Positions 1 through 9,430 are shown, numbered from the stretch's first letter. The stretch: DNA of 64,000 bases from Photobacterium ganghwense (GCF_003025595.1 NZ_PYMI01000002.1:558001-622000), one strand, 5' to 3'. The notes: generated by a model from the letters alone, not told the origin. Numbers and translations are program-made.

Positions 1-669
1 GGTGAGCTGAGCTTAGCAGCGCAAGTTCGTTTACTCAGGGTACTTCAGGAAGGCACGCTGACCCGTGTGGGTGGCGAGAGGGAGATTGACGTTGATGTCA
101 GGATTGTGGCTGCAACGCATCGAAACTTAGAAGAGTCGGTTAAAGAGGGGCAATTTCGTGAAGATCTCTGGTTTCGAATCAATGTATTTCCTATTCGGTT
201 GCCATCGTTGCGGGAAAGAGAAGAAGATATCGCCGATTTAACCGAACACTTTGCCCGAAAAGCCTCAGAAAAGCTCGGTTTACCGTTAGCGTTACCCACG
301 GCGCAGCAAATCAATTACCTGAAAAAATACAATTGGCCCGGTAATGTCCGTGAGCTTCAGGTTATTGTCGAGAGAGCTGCAATACTTGGGCAGGGGAATT
401 TTCTGGCGATTGAAGAATCGTTGGTGCTTCCTCTGCCTTCACTGGACCGTGGCACTTGCGCTGTATCTCAGGTTTACAGCCGAACTCAAGTTTCAACGGA
501 ATTTCTGACATTAAATGAAGCATTAAAACTGCATATAACGAAAGCGTTGGTTCATTGTCGTGGGCGTGTTGAGGGGCCATTTGGTGCCGCACAATTATTG
601 GCTATTAACCCAAATACACTGCGTTCAAAAATTAAGGCGTTAGGCATTAATAAGGCAACGATACGGTAG
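1..669 (+). CDS. Sigma-54-dependent transcriptional activator, C-terminal part
   Basis: The reading frame is open from base 1, so the gene begins before the window and about 222 codons are seen. The visible part is the second half of the AAA+ sigma-54 interaction domain, with VRIVAATHRNL (sensor I region), FREDLWFRINVF and the sensor II motif WPGNVREL. The last ~50 residues contain a Fis-type helix-turn-helix (GAAQLLAINPNTLRSKIKAL) that would bind enhancer sites. The family uses ATP hydrolysis to open promoters held by sigma-54 RNA polymerase. The N-terminal sensory domain is outside the window, so the signal and target genes cannot be told. An octanucleotide repeat array follows about 100 bases downstream. 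Confidence 0.93.
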   Translation, partial: GELSLAAQVRLLRVLQEGTLTRVGGEREIDVDVRIVAATHRNLEESVKEGQFREDLWFRINVFPIRLPSLREREEDIADLTEHFARKASEKLGLPLALPTAQQINYLKKYNWPGNVRELQVIVERAAILGQGNFLAIEESLVLPLPSLDRGTCAVSQVYSRTQVSTEFLTLNEALKLHITKALVHCRGRVEGPFGAAQLLAINPNTLRSKIKALGINKATIR

Positions 670-770
670 TAAATCTATTCATAAACTCCGGTGTTGATGT
701 GATTGATTAAATTCAGGGTATCTATCAACGGGATAAAAATACTTGGGTTTTAAATAAACGGCATACCATT

Positions 771-834
771 AAACAGATAAACAGATAAACAGATAAACAG
801 ATAAACAGATAAACAGATAAACAGATAAACAGAT
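771..834. repeat. Octanucleotide tandem array, 8 perfect copies
   Basis: Eight exact copies of the 8-bp unit AAACAGAT lie end to end in the gap between the sigma-54 activator and the convergent RNA methyltransferase gene. A ninth partial copy (AAATAG) follows. Perfect identity suggests recent slipped-strand expansion. The array is not inside a coding frame. Confidence 0.97.
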
Positions 835-934
835 AAATAGCTCTGTGATCCCTTGGGTGCTTATCGGTGTTAAACAGAAGGGGGCGGAAATGGTTGCCCC
901 CTAATAGCGATGTCGCGACTACATCGCTGTATTT

Positions 935-1453
935 TTAGGCGTCGTTTCTGACTTTTAACCTGTTCTTGTTGTCTCGGTTGGCGATAACTTGCTGGTGGTC
1001 ATCAACCATACCCGCTGTTTTAGCTAAGCGGTCATACAATAAAACATTGACGGTCGCGGCGAGGTTCATGCAGCCGTTGGTCGGTACGTACACAACATGC
1101 GTCGCTTTATCGACAACCTCTTGCGGCAAAGAGCCGTCTTCGGGGCCAAACAGATAGATGGCTTTTTCCGGGTGGGTAAACGAAGGCAGTGCAGTGGCAC
1201 CGACAACCAGTTCTACACACACGATCTCTACGTCCTCATTAAGTCCGGCAGTGAGATCATCCATCTCAACTAACTCAATGCGTTCATGCGTTTTTTGTGT
1301 ATCGGTTTGGAATTTTGCTGCGCGGTTGTAGCGCGTGCCGTTATAGCGAACTTGTGTGGCGTCATAACAGCCTGCGGCTCGCATCACGGCTCCAACGTTG
1401 GTTGGGCTTTTCGGGTTGTACAGTCCAATAATGACCGTTGACTGTGTTGTCAT
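935..1453 (-). CDS. SpoU/TrmH-family RNA methyltransferase
   Basis: A 172-residue protein of the SPOUT (trefoil-knot) RNA 2'-O-methyltransferase family. The three family motifs are visible: NPKSPTNVGAVMRAAG near the N-terminus (residues ~13-28), the SAM-binding loop YLFGPEDGSLPQEV (~95-108), and MNLAATVNVLLYDR (~128-141). There is no N-terminal RNA-binding extension, so it resembles the minimal SpoU enzymes rather than RlmB. The target nucleotide cannot be deduced. The gene stands alone, convergent with the sigma-54 activator. Confidence 0.9.
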   Translation of the reverse strand: MTTQSTVIIGLYNPKSPTNVGAVMRAAGCYDATQVRYNGTRYNRAAKFQTDTQKTHERIELVEMDDLTAGLNEDVEIVCVELVVGATALPSFTHPEKAIYLFGPEDGSLPQEVVDKATHVVYVPTNGCMNLAATVNVLLYDRLAKTAGMVDDHQQVIANRDNKNRLKVRNDA

Positions 1454-1542
1454 TGCTGTTGTGCTACTTATGGTTTTCTTTGGTTAGAGTCATAAACTCG
1501 CGAGTGACGGTATTATCGCTCTTTTTAACACAAAGACAAAAA

Positions 1543-1575
1543 AGCCTTTAACTAGGAAGCTTCCAGTTAAAGGCT
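1543..1575 (-). terminator. Probable leftward rho-independent terminator
   Basis: An 11-bp perfect stem, AGCCTTTAACT / AGTTAAAGGCT, encloses the self-complementary GGAAGCTTCC. On the left it is flanked by an A-run, which gives a U-tract on the minus strand. It would stop leftward transcription, but it lies about 300 bases past the mmsA stop codon, so it may instead end a separate minus-strand RNA. Confidence 0.6.
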
Positions 1576-1817
1576 CTTAAAAGGCGCGGATTAAGCCTGA
1601 AGGGTTCGGCTTTGCTGACTAAGCTGCAATCAATAAGCGTCAATAAAGCGCTAGGTTACACACTAAAAAATTGGTCTACATGTTTCACCAACATACTGGT
1701 GCACAGAATCGCTCAACAAAACCCTCATAGCGAACAACGAGTCAAACGTTGGCACAGCCTTTCTAAAAGTATGAGCCTCTTCTGAGTGAGGCTCAGTTAG
1801 TACGTCATAACTAAACG

Positions 1818-1849
1818 CACTTCCCCCAGCGCCAACGCTGGGAGAAGTG
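1818..1849 (-). terminator. Hairpin just after mmsA stop
   Basis: The arms CACTTCcCCCAGCG and CGCTGGGaGAAGTG pair around a CCAA loop, beginning 23 bases past the mmsA stop codon. The U-tract is poor. It may act as an attenuating or 3'-end-protecting structure rather than a classical terminator. Confidence 0.5.
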
Positions 1850-1871
1850 TGAATAGCCAAGTATACAAACG

Positions 1872-3368
1872 CTATTTATTACTAGGGAAAGCAAATTGCG
1901 CGGTTTCGTTAGATTGTGGCTTTGGCCATTTTTGAGTAATGGATTTACGGCGCGTGTAAAAACGCACACCGTCAGGGCCATAGGCATGCAGATCGCCAAA
2001 CAACGAACGTTTCCAACCGCCAAAGCTATGGTAAGCCACAGGCACCGGAAGCGGCACATTAACGCCTACCATGCCAGCTTCCACTTCATCACAGAAGATC
2101 TCTGCCGTTTCACCATCGCGTGTAAATATACAGGTCCCGTTTCCAAATTCGTGTTCGTTAATGAGCTGAATACCTTCTTCAAGGGACTTCACGCGAACCA
2201 CACACAGCACAGGGCCAAAAATTTCATCGGTGTAAATCTTCATATCGGGCGTCACTTTATCGAACAAGCTGCCACCAATGAAGTAGCCGGTAGAGAAGTC
2301 AGGGACCGACAGGCCTCGGCCATCCACGACTAGTTCAGCGCCTGCCTCAACACCGCCTGCGATATAACCAGAGATCTTCGCCAGATGCTCTTTGGCAATC
2401 ACTGGACCCATATCAACAGAATCTTGTGTATAAGCACCGACCCGCAGTTCTTGAATCAAAGGCGTCAGTTCCTTCACCAGATTATCTGCCACTTCATCAC
2501 CCACGCAGACGGCAACAGAAATCGCCATGCAGCGCTCACCACACGAACCAAATGCCGCACCCATGAGGGCATTGACGGTACTCGAGACTTCTGCATCCGG
2601 CATGATGATCGCGTGGTTTTTAGCCCCGCCAAGTGCCTGAACACGCTTGCCGCGTTTGGTGCCTTCAGAGTAAATGTATTCAGCAACAGGGGTTGAGCCA
2701 ACGAAGCTCATCGCTTTTACTTCTGGTGCCTCGATTAAAGCATCGACGACCTCTTTTCCACCATTAACCAGATTCAACACGCCACTTGGCAGCCCTGCTT
2801 TATGTAATAGTTCAACAATGAACAGGGTTGATGCTGGAACCTTCTCTGACGGCTTAAGAATGAAACAGTTACCGCAAACAATAGCCAGTGGGTACATCCA
2901 AAGCGGGACCATCGCCGGGAAGTTAAATGGCGTGATACCGGCAACAATACCGACAGGCTTGTGGTCACTCCACGCGTTAATACCCGGCCCGGTTCCTCTG
3001 GTGTATTCGCCTTTTAGCAGCTCTGGTGCGCCACAGGCGTATTCAACATTCTCAATCCCACGCTGAAGCTCACCCAGCGAATCTTCGATTGCCTTACCGT
3101 GTTCTTCACTGATCAAACGCGCGATTTGGTCTTGGTTTTCTTCCAATAGCTGCTTGAATGCAAACATGACTCGCGCTCTTTTCAGCGGTGGCGTTTTGCT
3201 CCATGCCGGGTAGGCACGCTTCGCCGCTTCTACCGCCTGCTGAACTGTTTCTGTCGTACCCATTTCAACCTGGCGAATTGACTCGCCCGTCGCAGGGTTA
3301 TAAACATCGATGGTTGTGCCTGAGTGGGAAACTGTCTCTCCGGCAATAAAATGCGAAATAACGTCCAT
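1872..3368 (-). CDS. mmsA: CoA-acylating methylmalonate-semialdehyde dehydrogenase
   Basis: A 498-residue aldehyde dehydrogenase of the MmsA/IolA type, which converts (methyl)malonate semialdehyde, NAD+ and CoA to propionyl- or acetyl-CoA and CO2. The substrate-pocket motif ITPFNFPAMVP is at residues ~145-155 and the catalytic cysteine is C280 in SCGERCMAIS. As in CoA-dependent members, the usual general-base glutamate motif LELGG is replaced by ALGGAKNH. A GGAAG ribosome-binding site precedes the ATG. The transaminase gene lies 24 bases upstream in the same direction, so the pair forms an operon: the transaminase makes a semialdehyde that this enzyme oxidises. This arrangement matches beta-alanine degradation (bauA-bauC type) or valine degradation. 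Confidence 0.93.
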   Translation of the reverse strand: MDVISHFIAGETVSHSGTTIDVYNPATGESIRQVEMGTTETVQQAVEAAKRAYPAWSKTPPLKRARVMFAFKQLLEENQDQIARLISEEHGKAIEDSLGELQRGIENVEYACGAPELLKGEYTRGTGPGINAWSDHKPVGIVAGITPFNFPAMVPLWMYPLAIVCGNCFILKPSEKVPASTLFIVELLHKAGLPSGVLNLVNGGKEVVDALIEAPEVKAMSFVGSTPVAEYIYSEGTKRGKRVQALGGAKNHAIIMPDAEVSSTVNALMGAAFGSCGERCMAISVAVCVGDEVADNLVKELTPLIQELRVGAYTQDSVDMGPVIAKEHLAKISGYIAGGVEAGAELVVDGRGLSVPDFSTGYFIGGSLFDKVTPDMKIYTDEIFGPVLCVVRVKSLEEGIQLINEHEFGNGTCIFTRDGETAEIFCDEVEAGMVGVNVPLPVPVAYHSFGGWKRSLFGDLHAYGPDGVRFYTRRKSITQKWPKPQSNETAQFAFPSNK

Positions 3369-3392
3369 GATCTGACTTCCTTTGCTTAATTT

Positions 3393-4733
3393 TTAATTTA
3401 GTTGATTCAATGTTTCGTAAACCGCGTCAAATAAACGCTCAAGGTCATCGGCTTTAGCATTAAACGTCGGACCAAATTGAATCGTGTCGCCGCCTGAGCG
3501 AACATAAAATCCTTTTTCCCACAGCGACAATGTACATTCGAACGGTCGAACTGTTGGATCATTGTCTCTTGGGGCAATCTGAATTGCGCCGGCGAGGCCA
3601 CAGTTTCGGATGTCGATAACATGGTTCGCGCCTTGAATGGCGTGCAACTTGTTTTCGAAAATAGGCGCAAGTTCACGCGACTGCTGAATTAGTGCGTCTT
3701 TTTCTAACAGATCCAATGTGGCTAAACCTGCGGCACACGCGACCGGATGGGCGGAGTAGGTGTAACCATGTGCAAATTCAATCATGTGAGGCGGTAAATC
3801 CTGCTCCATAAAGGCCTGGTAGATTTCATGGGATGTGATCACTGCGCCCATCGGGATTGCACCGTTGGTCAGCTGCTTGGCTGTGTTCATGATATCCGGC
3901 GTTACGCCAAAGTACTCAGCACCACTCCAGCAACCCATTCGACCGTAGGCGGTAATGACTTCATCAAAGATCAGCAGGATGTCATGCTGGTCACAAATTT
4001 CACGCAGACGTTGTAGGTAACCTGTCGGCGGTACAATTACGCCTGCTGAGCCTGACATGGGTTCAACAATAATGGCTGCGATATTGGATGCGTCATGCAG
4101 TTCAATGAGTTTCAAAAACTCATTAGCAAGTTCTACACCACCGGTGTCCGCACAGCCTTTTGTGAAGGCTAAATCAGGCTGCAATGTGTGGGGAATATGA
4201 TCAGCATCGACTAACTGGCCGAAGGTTTTTCTGTTACCGCCGATACCGCCCAAGCTGGTGCCACCAAAGTTAACGCCATGGTAACCACGCGCCCGGCCGA
4301 TGAGTTTAGTTTTCGATGCTTTGCCTTTTACACGCCAATAGGCTCTGGCCAGTTTTAATGACGTATCAGCGCATTCCGAGCCTGAACCGGTGAACAGAAC
4401 ATGGTCTAATCCCTCAGGCATTTTCTCGACGATTTTCTCTGCCAGCTTAAAGGAAAGCTCATGGCCAAATTGGAACGCAGGTGAGTAATCCAGTGTGCCC
4501 ATTTGTTCATAGACCGCCTTTTGAATTTCTTGGCGACCGTGTCCGGCACCACATGTCCATAATCCAGATAGCGAGTCGTAAATATCCCGGCCACTTGCAT
4601 CTTTCAGCCAAGACCCTTGGGCTTGAGTGATGATGCGTGGGGTTTGGTGAAAGCTGCGATTGGAAGTGAAGGCCATCCAATGAGCAGAAAGATCTGTCTC
4701 TAGTCCATCTTGTGCAAATTTATATTTACTCAT
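3393..4733 (-). CDS. Omega-amino acid:pyruvate aminotransferase (class III, PLP)
   Basis: A 446-residue class III aminotransferase. The expected features are the glycine-rich phosphate site GSGSECADTSLK (~116-127), the cofactor aspartate D257 in IFDEVITAYGR, and the PLP Schiff-base lysine K286 in TAKQLTNGAIPMGAV. Length and motifs match beta-alanine:pyruvate transaminases. It would transfer the amino group of beta-alanine or a similar omega-amino acid to pyruvate, giving malonate semialdehyde for the mmsA product downstream. It is divergent from a LysR-type gene 83 bases away, which is the likely regulator. The exact substrate is inferred from context. Confidence 0.88.
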   Translation of the reverse strand: MSKYKFAQDGLETDLSAHWMAFTSNRSFHQTPRIITQAQGSWLKDASGRDIYDSLSGLWTCGAGHGRQEIQKAVYEQMGTLDYSPAFQFGHELSFKLAEKIVEKMPEGLDHVLFTGSGSECADTSLKLARAYWRVKGKASKTKLIGRARGYHGVNFGGTSLGGIGGNRKTFGQLVDADHIPHTLQPDLAFTKGCADTGGVELANEFLKLIELHDASNIAAIIVEPMSGSAGVIVPPTGYLQRLREICDQHDILLIFDEVITAYGRMGCWSGAEYFGVTPDIMNTAKQLTNGAIPMGAVITSHEIYQAFMEQDLPPHMIEFAHGYTYSAHPVACAAGLATLDLLEKDALIQQSRELAPIFENKLHAIQGANHVIDIRNCGLAGAIQIAPRDNDPTVRPFECTLSLWEKGFYVRSGGDTIQFGPTFNAKADDLERLFDAVYETLNQLN

Positions 4734-4816
4734 CGTTATGTCGTCCTTGTATTGACTGGACTTATTTTTATCACATGAGTATGTTTAGAAAATTGTAAAT
4801 CTACTGTACGTTGGTT

Positions 4817-5731
4817 ATGAAAAAACTCAACAATAGAAGAAAAAGCATCATTAACCAGATCACCGACTTTGACATCAAATTGATCCGCCTTTTTAAAACG
4901 GTGGTTGAGTGTGGCAGCTATACCGCAGCAGAACCTGTTCTCGGTATTACTAAGTCGGCGATATCGCTACAAATGAGTGACCTTGAGAAACGCTTGAACA
5001 TGAAGCTGTGTCATCGAGGCAGAGGGGGCATTACTCTGACCGATGAAGGCGAAGCGGTACTGGAGTCTGCCGACATCCTCCTTGCTTCGATTGAACAGTT
5101 CCGAAATGACGTTAACCAAATCAATAATGAACTGCGTGGTGAACTCAATATCGCACTGGTTAACAATCTGGTGACCCAGCCTCATATGAAAATCACCCGC
5201 GCACTCAAGCACATCCGCAAGATGAGTGAAAAAATAAACATCAACATCACGATGTCGATGCCGGTAGATATAGAAAAAGGGTTAATCGATGGCCGGTTTC
5301 ATGTGGGCGCATTCCCGACCAATAACAAAAGTAACAACTTTGACTACCGAGCCTTGTATAGCGAAAACTATTTCCTGTACTGCAGCCATGAGCATCCTTT
5401 TTTTTCTGAAAGCGATCAGGAAATTGAACGCCTTAAGCACACCAATGCAGTGATAACGCGACACAGAATGTCTCCAGAAGTCAGCGACCTGTATCAGCAG
5501 TTAAAATGCACGGCCACGGCGTCTGACCATGAAGGCATCGCATTTCTCATATTAACAGGCACTTATATTGGCTTTCTTCCGCAACACTATGCTGACTATT
5601 GGTGTGCGAAAGGGCAAATGCGTCCCTTGTTTCCTGAGGTTTTTAACTTCAGTTCTGATATTTCACTGGTTACCAAAAGCAGATTAAAGCACAACCAAAT
5701 CATCAATAAGTTCATAGAACTCATTGAATAA
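4817..5731 (+). CDS. LysR-family transcriptional regulator
   Basis: A LysR-type regulator of 304 residues. The N-terminal winged helix-turn-helix lies at ~15-75 (YTAAEPVLGITKSAISLQM), followed by the effector-binding domain. I chose the ATG at 4817. A TTG two codons earlier (4811) is possible, but neither has a clear ribosome-binding site. The gene is transcribed away from the transaminase-mmsA operon across an 83-base spacer, the usual arrangement for a LysR protein controlling its neighbour. The inducer is probably the amino acid or semialdehyde of that pathway (inference). Confidence 0.88.
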   Translation: MKKLNNRRKSIINQITDFDIKLIRLFKTVVECGSYTAAEPVLGITKSAISLQMSDLEKRLNMKLCHRGRGGITLTDEGEAVLESADILLASIEQFRNDVNQINNELRGELNIALVNNLVTQPHMKITRALKHIRKMSEKININITMSMPVDIEKGLIDGRFHVGAFPTNNKSNNFDYRALYSENYFLYCSHEHPFFSESDQEIERLKHTNAVITRHRMSPEVSDLYQQLKCTATASDHEGIAFLILTGTYIGFLPQHYADYWCAKGQMRPLFPEVFNFSSDISLVTKSRLKHNQIINKFIELIE

Positions 5732-6190
5732 TAAAGAATAATAGTGAGAAGCAGAGGGAATGTTTTTAATGAATAACGTCTAGAGGCGTGGCGCGTGTGC
5801 TGAATGTCTGAGAAGTTCTGTACCAGCCATGACCAGCACAAACGTTAACTGTCGCCTGTCACCTACTGGCGAAGCAATACTTTCTGTCATTGTATCTGAA
5901 TTCTTCCATACAAAGCTTTGCATATACCTCTTGGCATCTAAAGCTTTTAATATGAATCGCTACACTTATTTCACTTCCAATCGTCCCCAAAATACTGCCA
6001 CAAAAATCACACTGGAAACATTTTTATAACAAAAGTGATACATCTTTGTTGTTTTTTGAAATGATGCGAATTACTTTTGTTTTAGGCTGAATGATAATTT
6101 TTCTTCTTATGATGCCTTTGTGTACAGGGAGTGCATGGTTTTTAAGAATCATGCTGAAGTCGTTAAATCGGATTCATATGGGATGAAGTA
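5732..6190. other. Intergenic region upstream of the amine-oxidation operon
   Basis: These 459 bases are AT-rich and hold no convincing gene. A 66-codon frame at 5829-6029 has no ribosome-binding site or recognisable content. The right half should contain the promoter of the operon starting at 6191, but I could not pick out a clear -35/-10 or -24/-12 element. Confidence 0.5.
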
Positions 6191-7615
6191 ATGCGAAATT
6201 TTTCTATGACAATAAATGGTGAACAGGTTTCTGCTGCAGAATCATTGTCTGTGATTAATCCTGCAACAGAAGAGGCATTTGCACGTTGTGCGCTGGGCAG
6301 TCGGGAACATGTTGAGCTGGCCGTACAGGCGGCATCTCGCGCGTTTAAGCCGTGGAGTGCTCTGGAAGATAGCGTTCGCGTGGATAAAATTAATGCGCTG
6401 GCATCGCTGCTTGAAGCAAATATGGCGGAATTGACACAGCTGGTGACTCAGGAAACGGGTAAACCTGTTAATGGATTGAATGGAATTGGGTCCATCATGG
6501 AAGTCGGAGCGTCTGTCGCCTGGACGCAATATACCGGCAGTTTGTCTCTTAGCAATGAAATCATTGAAGATTCTGAAATTGCTAAAGTCGAAGTCGTTCG
6601 CCAGCCATTAGGCGTTGTAGCATCGATTACACCTTGGAACTGGCCGTTGATGATTGCTATCTGGCATGTCATTCCTGCATTGCGAGCCGGTAATACCGTG
6701 GTGATGAAGCCTTCACCCCTGACGCCAATTGCGACGCTGCGCTTTGTTGAACTGGCTAACTCCATTCTTCCTCCAGGCGTACTAAACGTCATTACTGGTG
6801 ATGCCGACGTGGGTGAGACACTGGTGACGCATCCTGGTGTCAGCAAAATTGTGTTCACTGGCTCAACCCAAACGGGTAAGCACATCATGCAGTCGGCATC
6901 AGCCAGTCTAAAGCGCCTGACACTTGAACTCGGCGGCAATGACGCAGGTATTGTTTTCCCTGATGCGAAGGTCGAGAACATTGCCGAGAAGCTGTTCACT
7001 GCGGCTTTTCATAATAATGGCCAGACCTGTGCCTGTTTGAAGCGCTTATATGTGCATGAAAGCCTTTTCGATGACGTTTGTATAGCGCTTACCAAAATGG
7101 CACAGGCAGTGAAAGTCGGCGATGGAATGCTTGATGAGGCTCAGTTGGGTCCACTTCAAAATGAAGTTCAATTCAATAAAGTCTGTCAGCTAGTTCAGGA
7201 ATCCGTTGAGAATGGCGCGACGGTTCTTGCAGGCGGGAAGCCAATCGAAGGGAAAGGCTACTTCTTTGAGCCAACCATTCTTATCGATGTACATAACGGG
7301 ATGCCAATTGTTGATGAAGAACAGTTTGGTCCTGTATTGCCCATCATCAAATATTCAGATATTGAACAGGCGATTCAGTTTGCCAATGCCTCTCCGTATG
7401 GGCTTGGCGCATCACTTTGGACCAGTGATGTGGAGCAGGCTCAACGTGTTGCTCAAGACATTGAAAGTGGTTCCGTTTGGATTAATGACCATGGTGCGAT
7501 TCAGCCGAATGCGCCATTCGGTGGCGTTAAACAGTCAGGTTTAGGCGTGGAATTTGGTGAGTATGGGTTGCATGAATATGTTTCTTTGAAAACCGTCAAA
7601 GTGTGTAAAGCATAA
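6191..7615 (+). CDS. NAD(P)-dependent aldehyde dehydrogenase
   Basis: A 474-residue aldehyde dehydrogenase with the cofactor and substrate motif ITPWNWPLM (~146-154), general base E246 in LELGGNDAG and catalytic C280 in NNGQTCA. It is the first gene of an operon that continues 22 bases downstream with the amine dehydrogenase genes. The likely role is to oxidise the aldehyde released by periplasmic amine oxidation, for example an aryl acetaldehyde, to the acid. It has no signal peptide and is cytoplasmic, so the aldehyde must cross the inner membrane. Substrate is inferred from the neighbours. Confidence 0.9.
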   Translation: MRNFSMTINGEQVSAAESLSVINPATEEAFARCALGSREHVELAVQAASRAFKPWSALEDSVRVDKINALASLLEANMAELTQLVTQETGKPVNGLNGIGSIMEVGASVAWTQYTGSLSLSNEIIEDSEIAKVEVVRQPLGVVASITPWNWPLMIAIWHVIPALRAGNTVVMKPSPLTPIATLRFVELANSILPPGVLNVITGDADVGETLVTHPGVSKIVFTGSTQTGKHIMQSASASLKRLTLELGGNDAGIVFPDAKVENIAEKLFTAAFHNNGQTCACLKRLYVHESLFDDVCIALTKMAQAVKVGDGMLDEAQLGPLQNEVQFNKVCQLVQESVENGATVLAGGKPIEGKGYFFEPTILIDVHNGMPIVDEEQFGPVLPIIKYSDIEQAIQFANASPYGLGASLWTSDVEQAQRVAQDIESGSVWINDHGAIQPNAPFGGVKQSGLGVEFGEYGLHEYVSLKTVKVCKA

Positions 7616-7636
7616 TTTTATTCAGGGAAGAATGAA

Positions 7637-8890
7637 ATGAACCAAAGTAATTTACTGAAATGGAGTTTATGTCTTCTTGGGGCTCTGCAACTTGCAGCGT
7701 GTAGCAGTAACCAAGAAGTCAGTGCTGGTAGTGACGAAAGTTCGGCTACCCAGCAGGCCACACACCAAGTCACACAACCGGTCACGCCAAATAGCTCCCT
7801 GCCTAGCTTACCGATTGAGACGGTCGGTAAAGTAGAAAGGCTGCCAAAAGTCTTTCCGGAGAGCTGGATCTATGTCGACGAAACCAGTTTTTCGAGTATG
7901 TTTGGCGGCAAAATGATTTTGATGGACGCCCTTGAGCCAACGCATAGTAAGCGTATTAAAGGGATGGTCGATAAAAGTCTGATTGGTAACTTTCTCACGG
8001 CACAGAAAAGAAATGAATTCTACGTGGTGGAAAGTTTCCATGAAAGAGGAAGTCGGGGAAAGAAGACAGACTGGTTAGTTATTTACAATAAAGAGACATT
8101 GGCACCGGTGAAAGAAGTGCAATTAACGAAGACGCGTCTGATGGCTCTACCCAGAAGACACGCGATGGCAATGTCGCCTGATGAGCGTTTTCTTTATATC
8201 GCAAACTTCAGCCCGGCGGCATCTTTTACCGTCTATGACTTAGAACTGCGCAAAATTGTCGGTTCTATTGATACACCAGGGTGTGTGCTGACTTTTGCTA
8301 CGGGGCAACGCAGCATTACCTCGCTATGTAGTAATGGCGCATTATTGACAACGGTTTTGAATAAAGACGGCAGTAAACAGCGACAAGAGTTTGTGGCCCC
8401 GTTTTTTGACACCGACAAAACGCCTATTTTTGAAAGACCCGCCATTATTGATGGCATCGCTTATTTCCCTGGTTTTAAAGGTGAAGTCCATGAAGTGGAC
8501 TTATCGGGTGAAGTGGCTCGATACCGAGGAAAGTGGAATCTGGTAACAGAGCAGGGCACCAATTGGCGTCCGGGCGGGTTGGCATTAACCGACTCAGATG
8601 ACCAGGGCTTGTTTTACGTGATCATGAATCCGGAAGGATTTGACGGTTCTCAAACCCACGGCGGTTCACAAATTTGGGTGTTCGATGTGAATACCAAAGC
8701 GCGTATCAGAACGATAGATGCACCTAATTGGGCGGTATCAATGTCAGTTACCCGCGGTGAAAATCCAGCTCTTGTTGTGACGAACGGTGAGATGAATCTT
8801 GATGTTATTGACTCCAAAACTGGCGCACTAATCCAAACGCTGTCTGATTTTGGGAATATCACACCGCTCGTTGTGCATAAGGCGTATTAA
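7637..8890 (+). CDS. mauB: Amine dehydrogenase large (beta-propeller) subunit, lipoprotein form
   Basis: This 417-residue protein resembles the heavy chain of TTQ-dependent methylamine/aromatic amine dehydrogenases, a seven-bladed beta-propeller. Family features include SPDERFLYIANFSPAASF (~174-191), the disulfide segment DTPGCVL (~213-219) with LCSNGALL (~233-240), and the blade repeats. The N-terminus has a lipobox, LAAC at residues 19-22, followed by a ~35-residue Ser/Thr/Gln-rich linker, so it is predicted to be lipid-anchored instead of freely periplasmic as in characterised members. SD-like GGGAAG precedes the ATG. It assembles with the small subunit encoded at 10048. The aromatic amine dehydrogenase name (aauB) is equally possible. 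Confidence 0.87.
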   Translation: MNQSNLLKWSLCLLGALQLAACSSNQEVSAGSDESSATQQATHQVTQPVTPNSSLPSLPIETVGKVERLPKVFPESWIYVDETSFSSMFGGKMILMDALEPTHSKRIKGMVDKSLIGNFLTAQKRNEFYVVESFHERGSRGKKTDWLVIYNKETLAPVKEVQLTKTRLMALPRRHAMAMSPDERFLYIANFSPAASFTVYDLELRKIVGSIDTPGCVLTFATGQRSITSLCSNGALLTTVLNKDGSKQRQEFVAPFFDTDKTPIFERPAIIDGIAYFPGFKGEVHEVDLSGEVARYRGKWNLVTEQGTNWRPGGLALTDSDDQGLFYVIMNPEGFDGSQTHGGSQIWVFDVNTKARIRTIDAPNWAVSMSVTRGENPALVVTNGEMNLDVIDSKTGALIQTLSDFGNITPLVVHKAY

Positions 8891-8892
8891 CC

Positions 8893-9429
8893 ATGATTGA
8901 AAAAGTGTTATCAGATAGCAGTGCGCTCTTTTTATTTTGGTTGTTTGCCAGTGCGGGCTTAGGAAAATTAAAACCAGAAAATCGACAATATTATTCTTCA
9001 CTGATATCCGATTATTTTGGTGCAGTGGGTGAGAAGTTTGGTTTCATTGTTTTATTGGTTGGTAGCCTGGAAATAGTATCCGGATTTCTGATGCTATCGC
9101 CAGCTACTCGACATATCGGTACGGCTTTCATCTTGATTCTGTTAGCTGCCTATCTGTCATTAATGATTTATCAGATATACCAAGGGAAAGTTAATCAGGA
9201 TTGTGGTTGTGCAGGACCACATTCCAATATCAAGGTAGGCATTGAAACCATAACAAGGAACGTTGTGTTATGTGGCATAGCGGCGTTATGTGCTTTACCG
9301 GCTGTCGGTGATTTTTATTTAACCTTTGGTTTGTCGCTCTGCCTATCACTATTTATGGCGCTGACTTATCTGAGTGCTGAAAAAACAATTTCTAACTTAC
9401 AAAAATCGAAATTATTACAGGGAAGATAA
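8893..9429 (+). CDS. mauE: Amine dehydrogenase maturation protein MauE
   Basis: A 178-residue membrane protein with about four to five hydrophobic helices, of the MauE family (DoxX/VKOR-related fold). The paired cysteines C104 and C106 in DCGCAG match the conserved CxC of MauE, which works with MauD to form the many disulfides of the small subunit in the periplasm. It starts two bases after the mauB stop codon and is followed at once by mauD, so it belongs to the same operon. This gene order (B-E-D-A) is that of known mau and aau clusters. Confidence 0.87.
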   Translation: MIEKVLSDSSALFLFWLFASAGLGKLKPENRQYYSSLISDYFGAVGEKFGFIVLLVGSLEIVSGFLMLSPATRHIGTAFILILLAAYLSLMIYQIYQGKVNQDCGCAGPHSNIKVGIETITRNVVLCGIAALCALPAVGDFYLTFGLSLCLSLFMALTYLSAEKTISNLQKSKLLQGR

Positions 9430-9430
9430 A

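Larger units (their letters stand above)
1454..1871. other. Intergenic gap with two strong hairpins
   Basis: No credible coding frame is seen in these 418 bases. Two strong stem-loops are present (1543-1575 and 1818-1849, listed separately). Both could act on leftward transcripts leaving mmsA, and they could bound a short RNA on the minus strand. Confidence 0.6.

Noticed and set aside
771..834. Possible CRISPR-like array
   Set aside because: Units are 8 bp, contiguous and without spacers. The same applies to the arrays at 15713, 53161 and 55429.
5829..6029. 66-codon frame upstream of the aldehyde dehydrogenase gene
   Set aside because: No ribosome-binding site, no recognisable motif, and low-complexity codon content.
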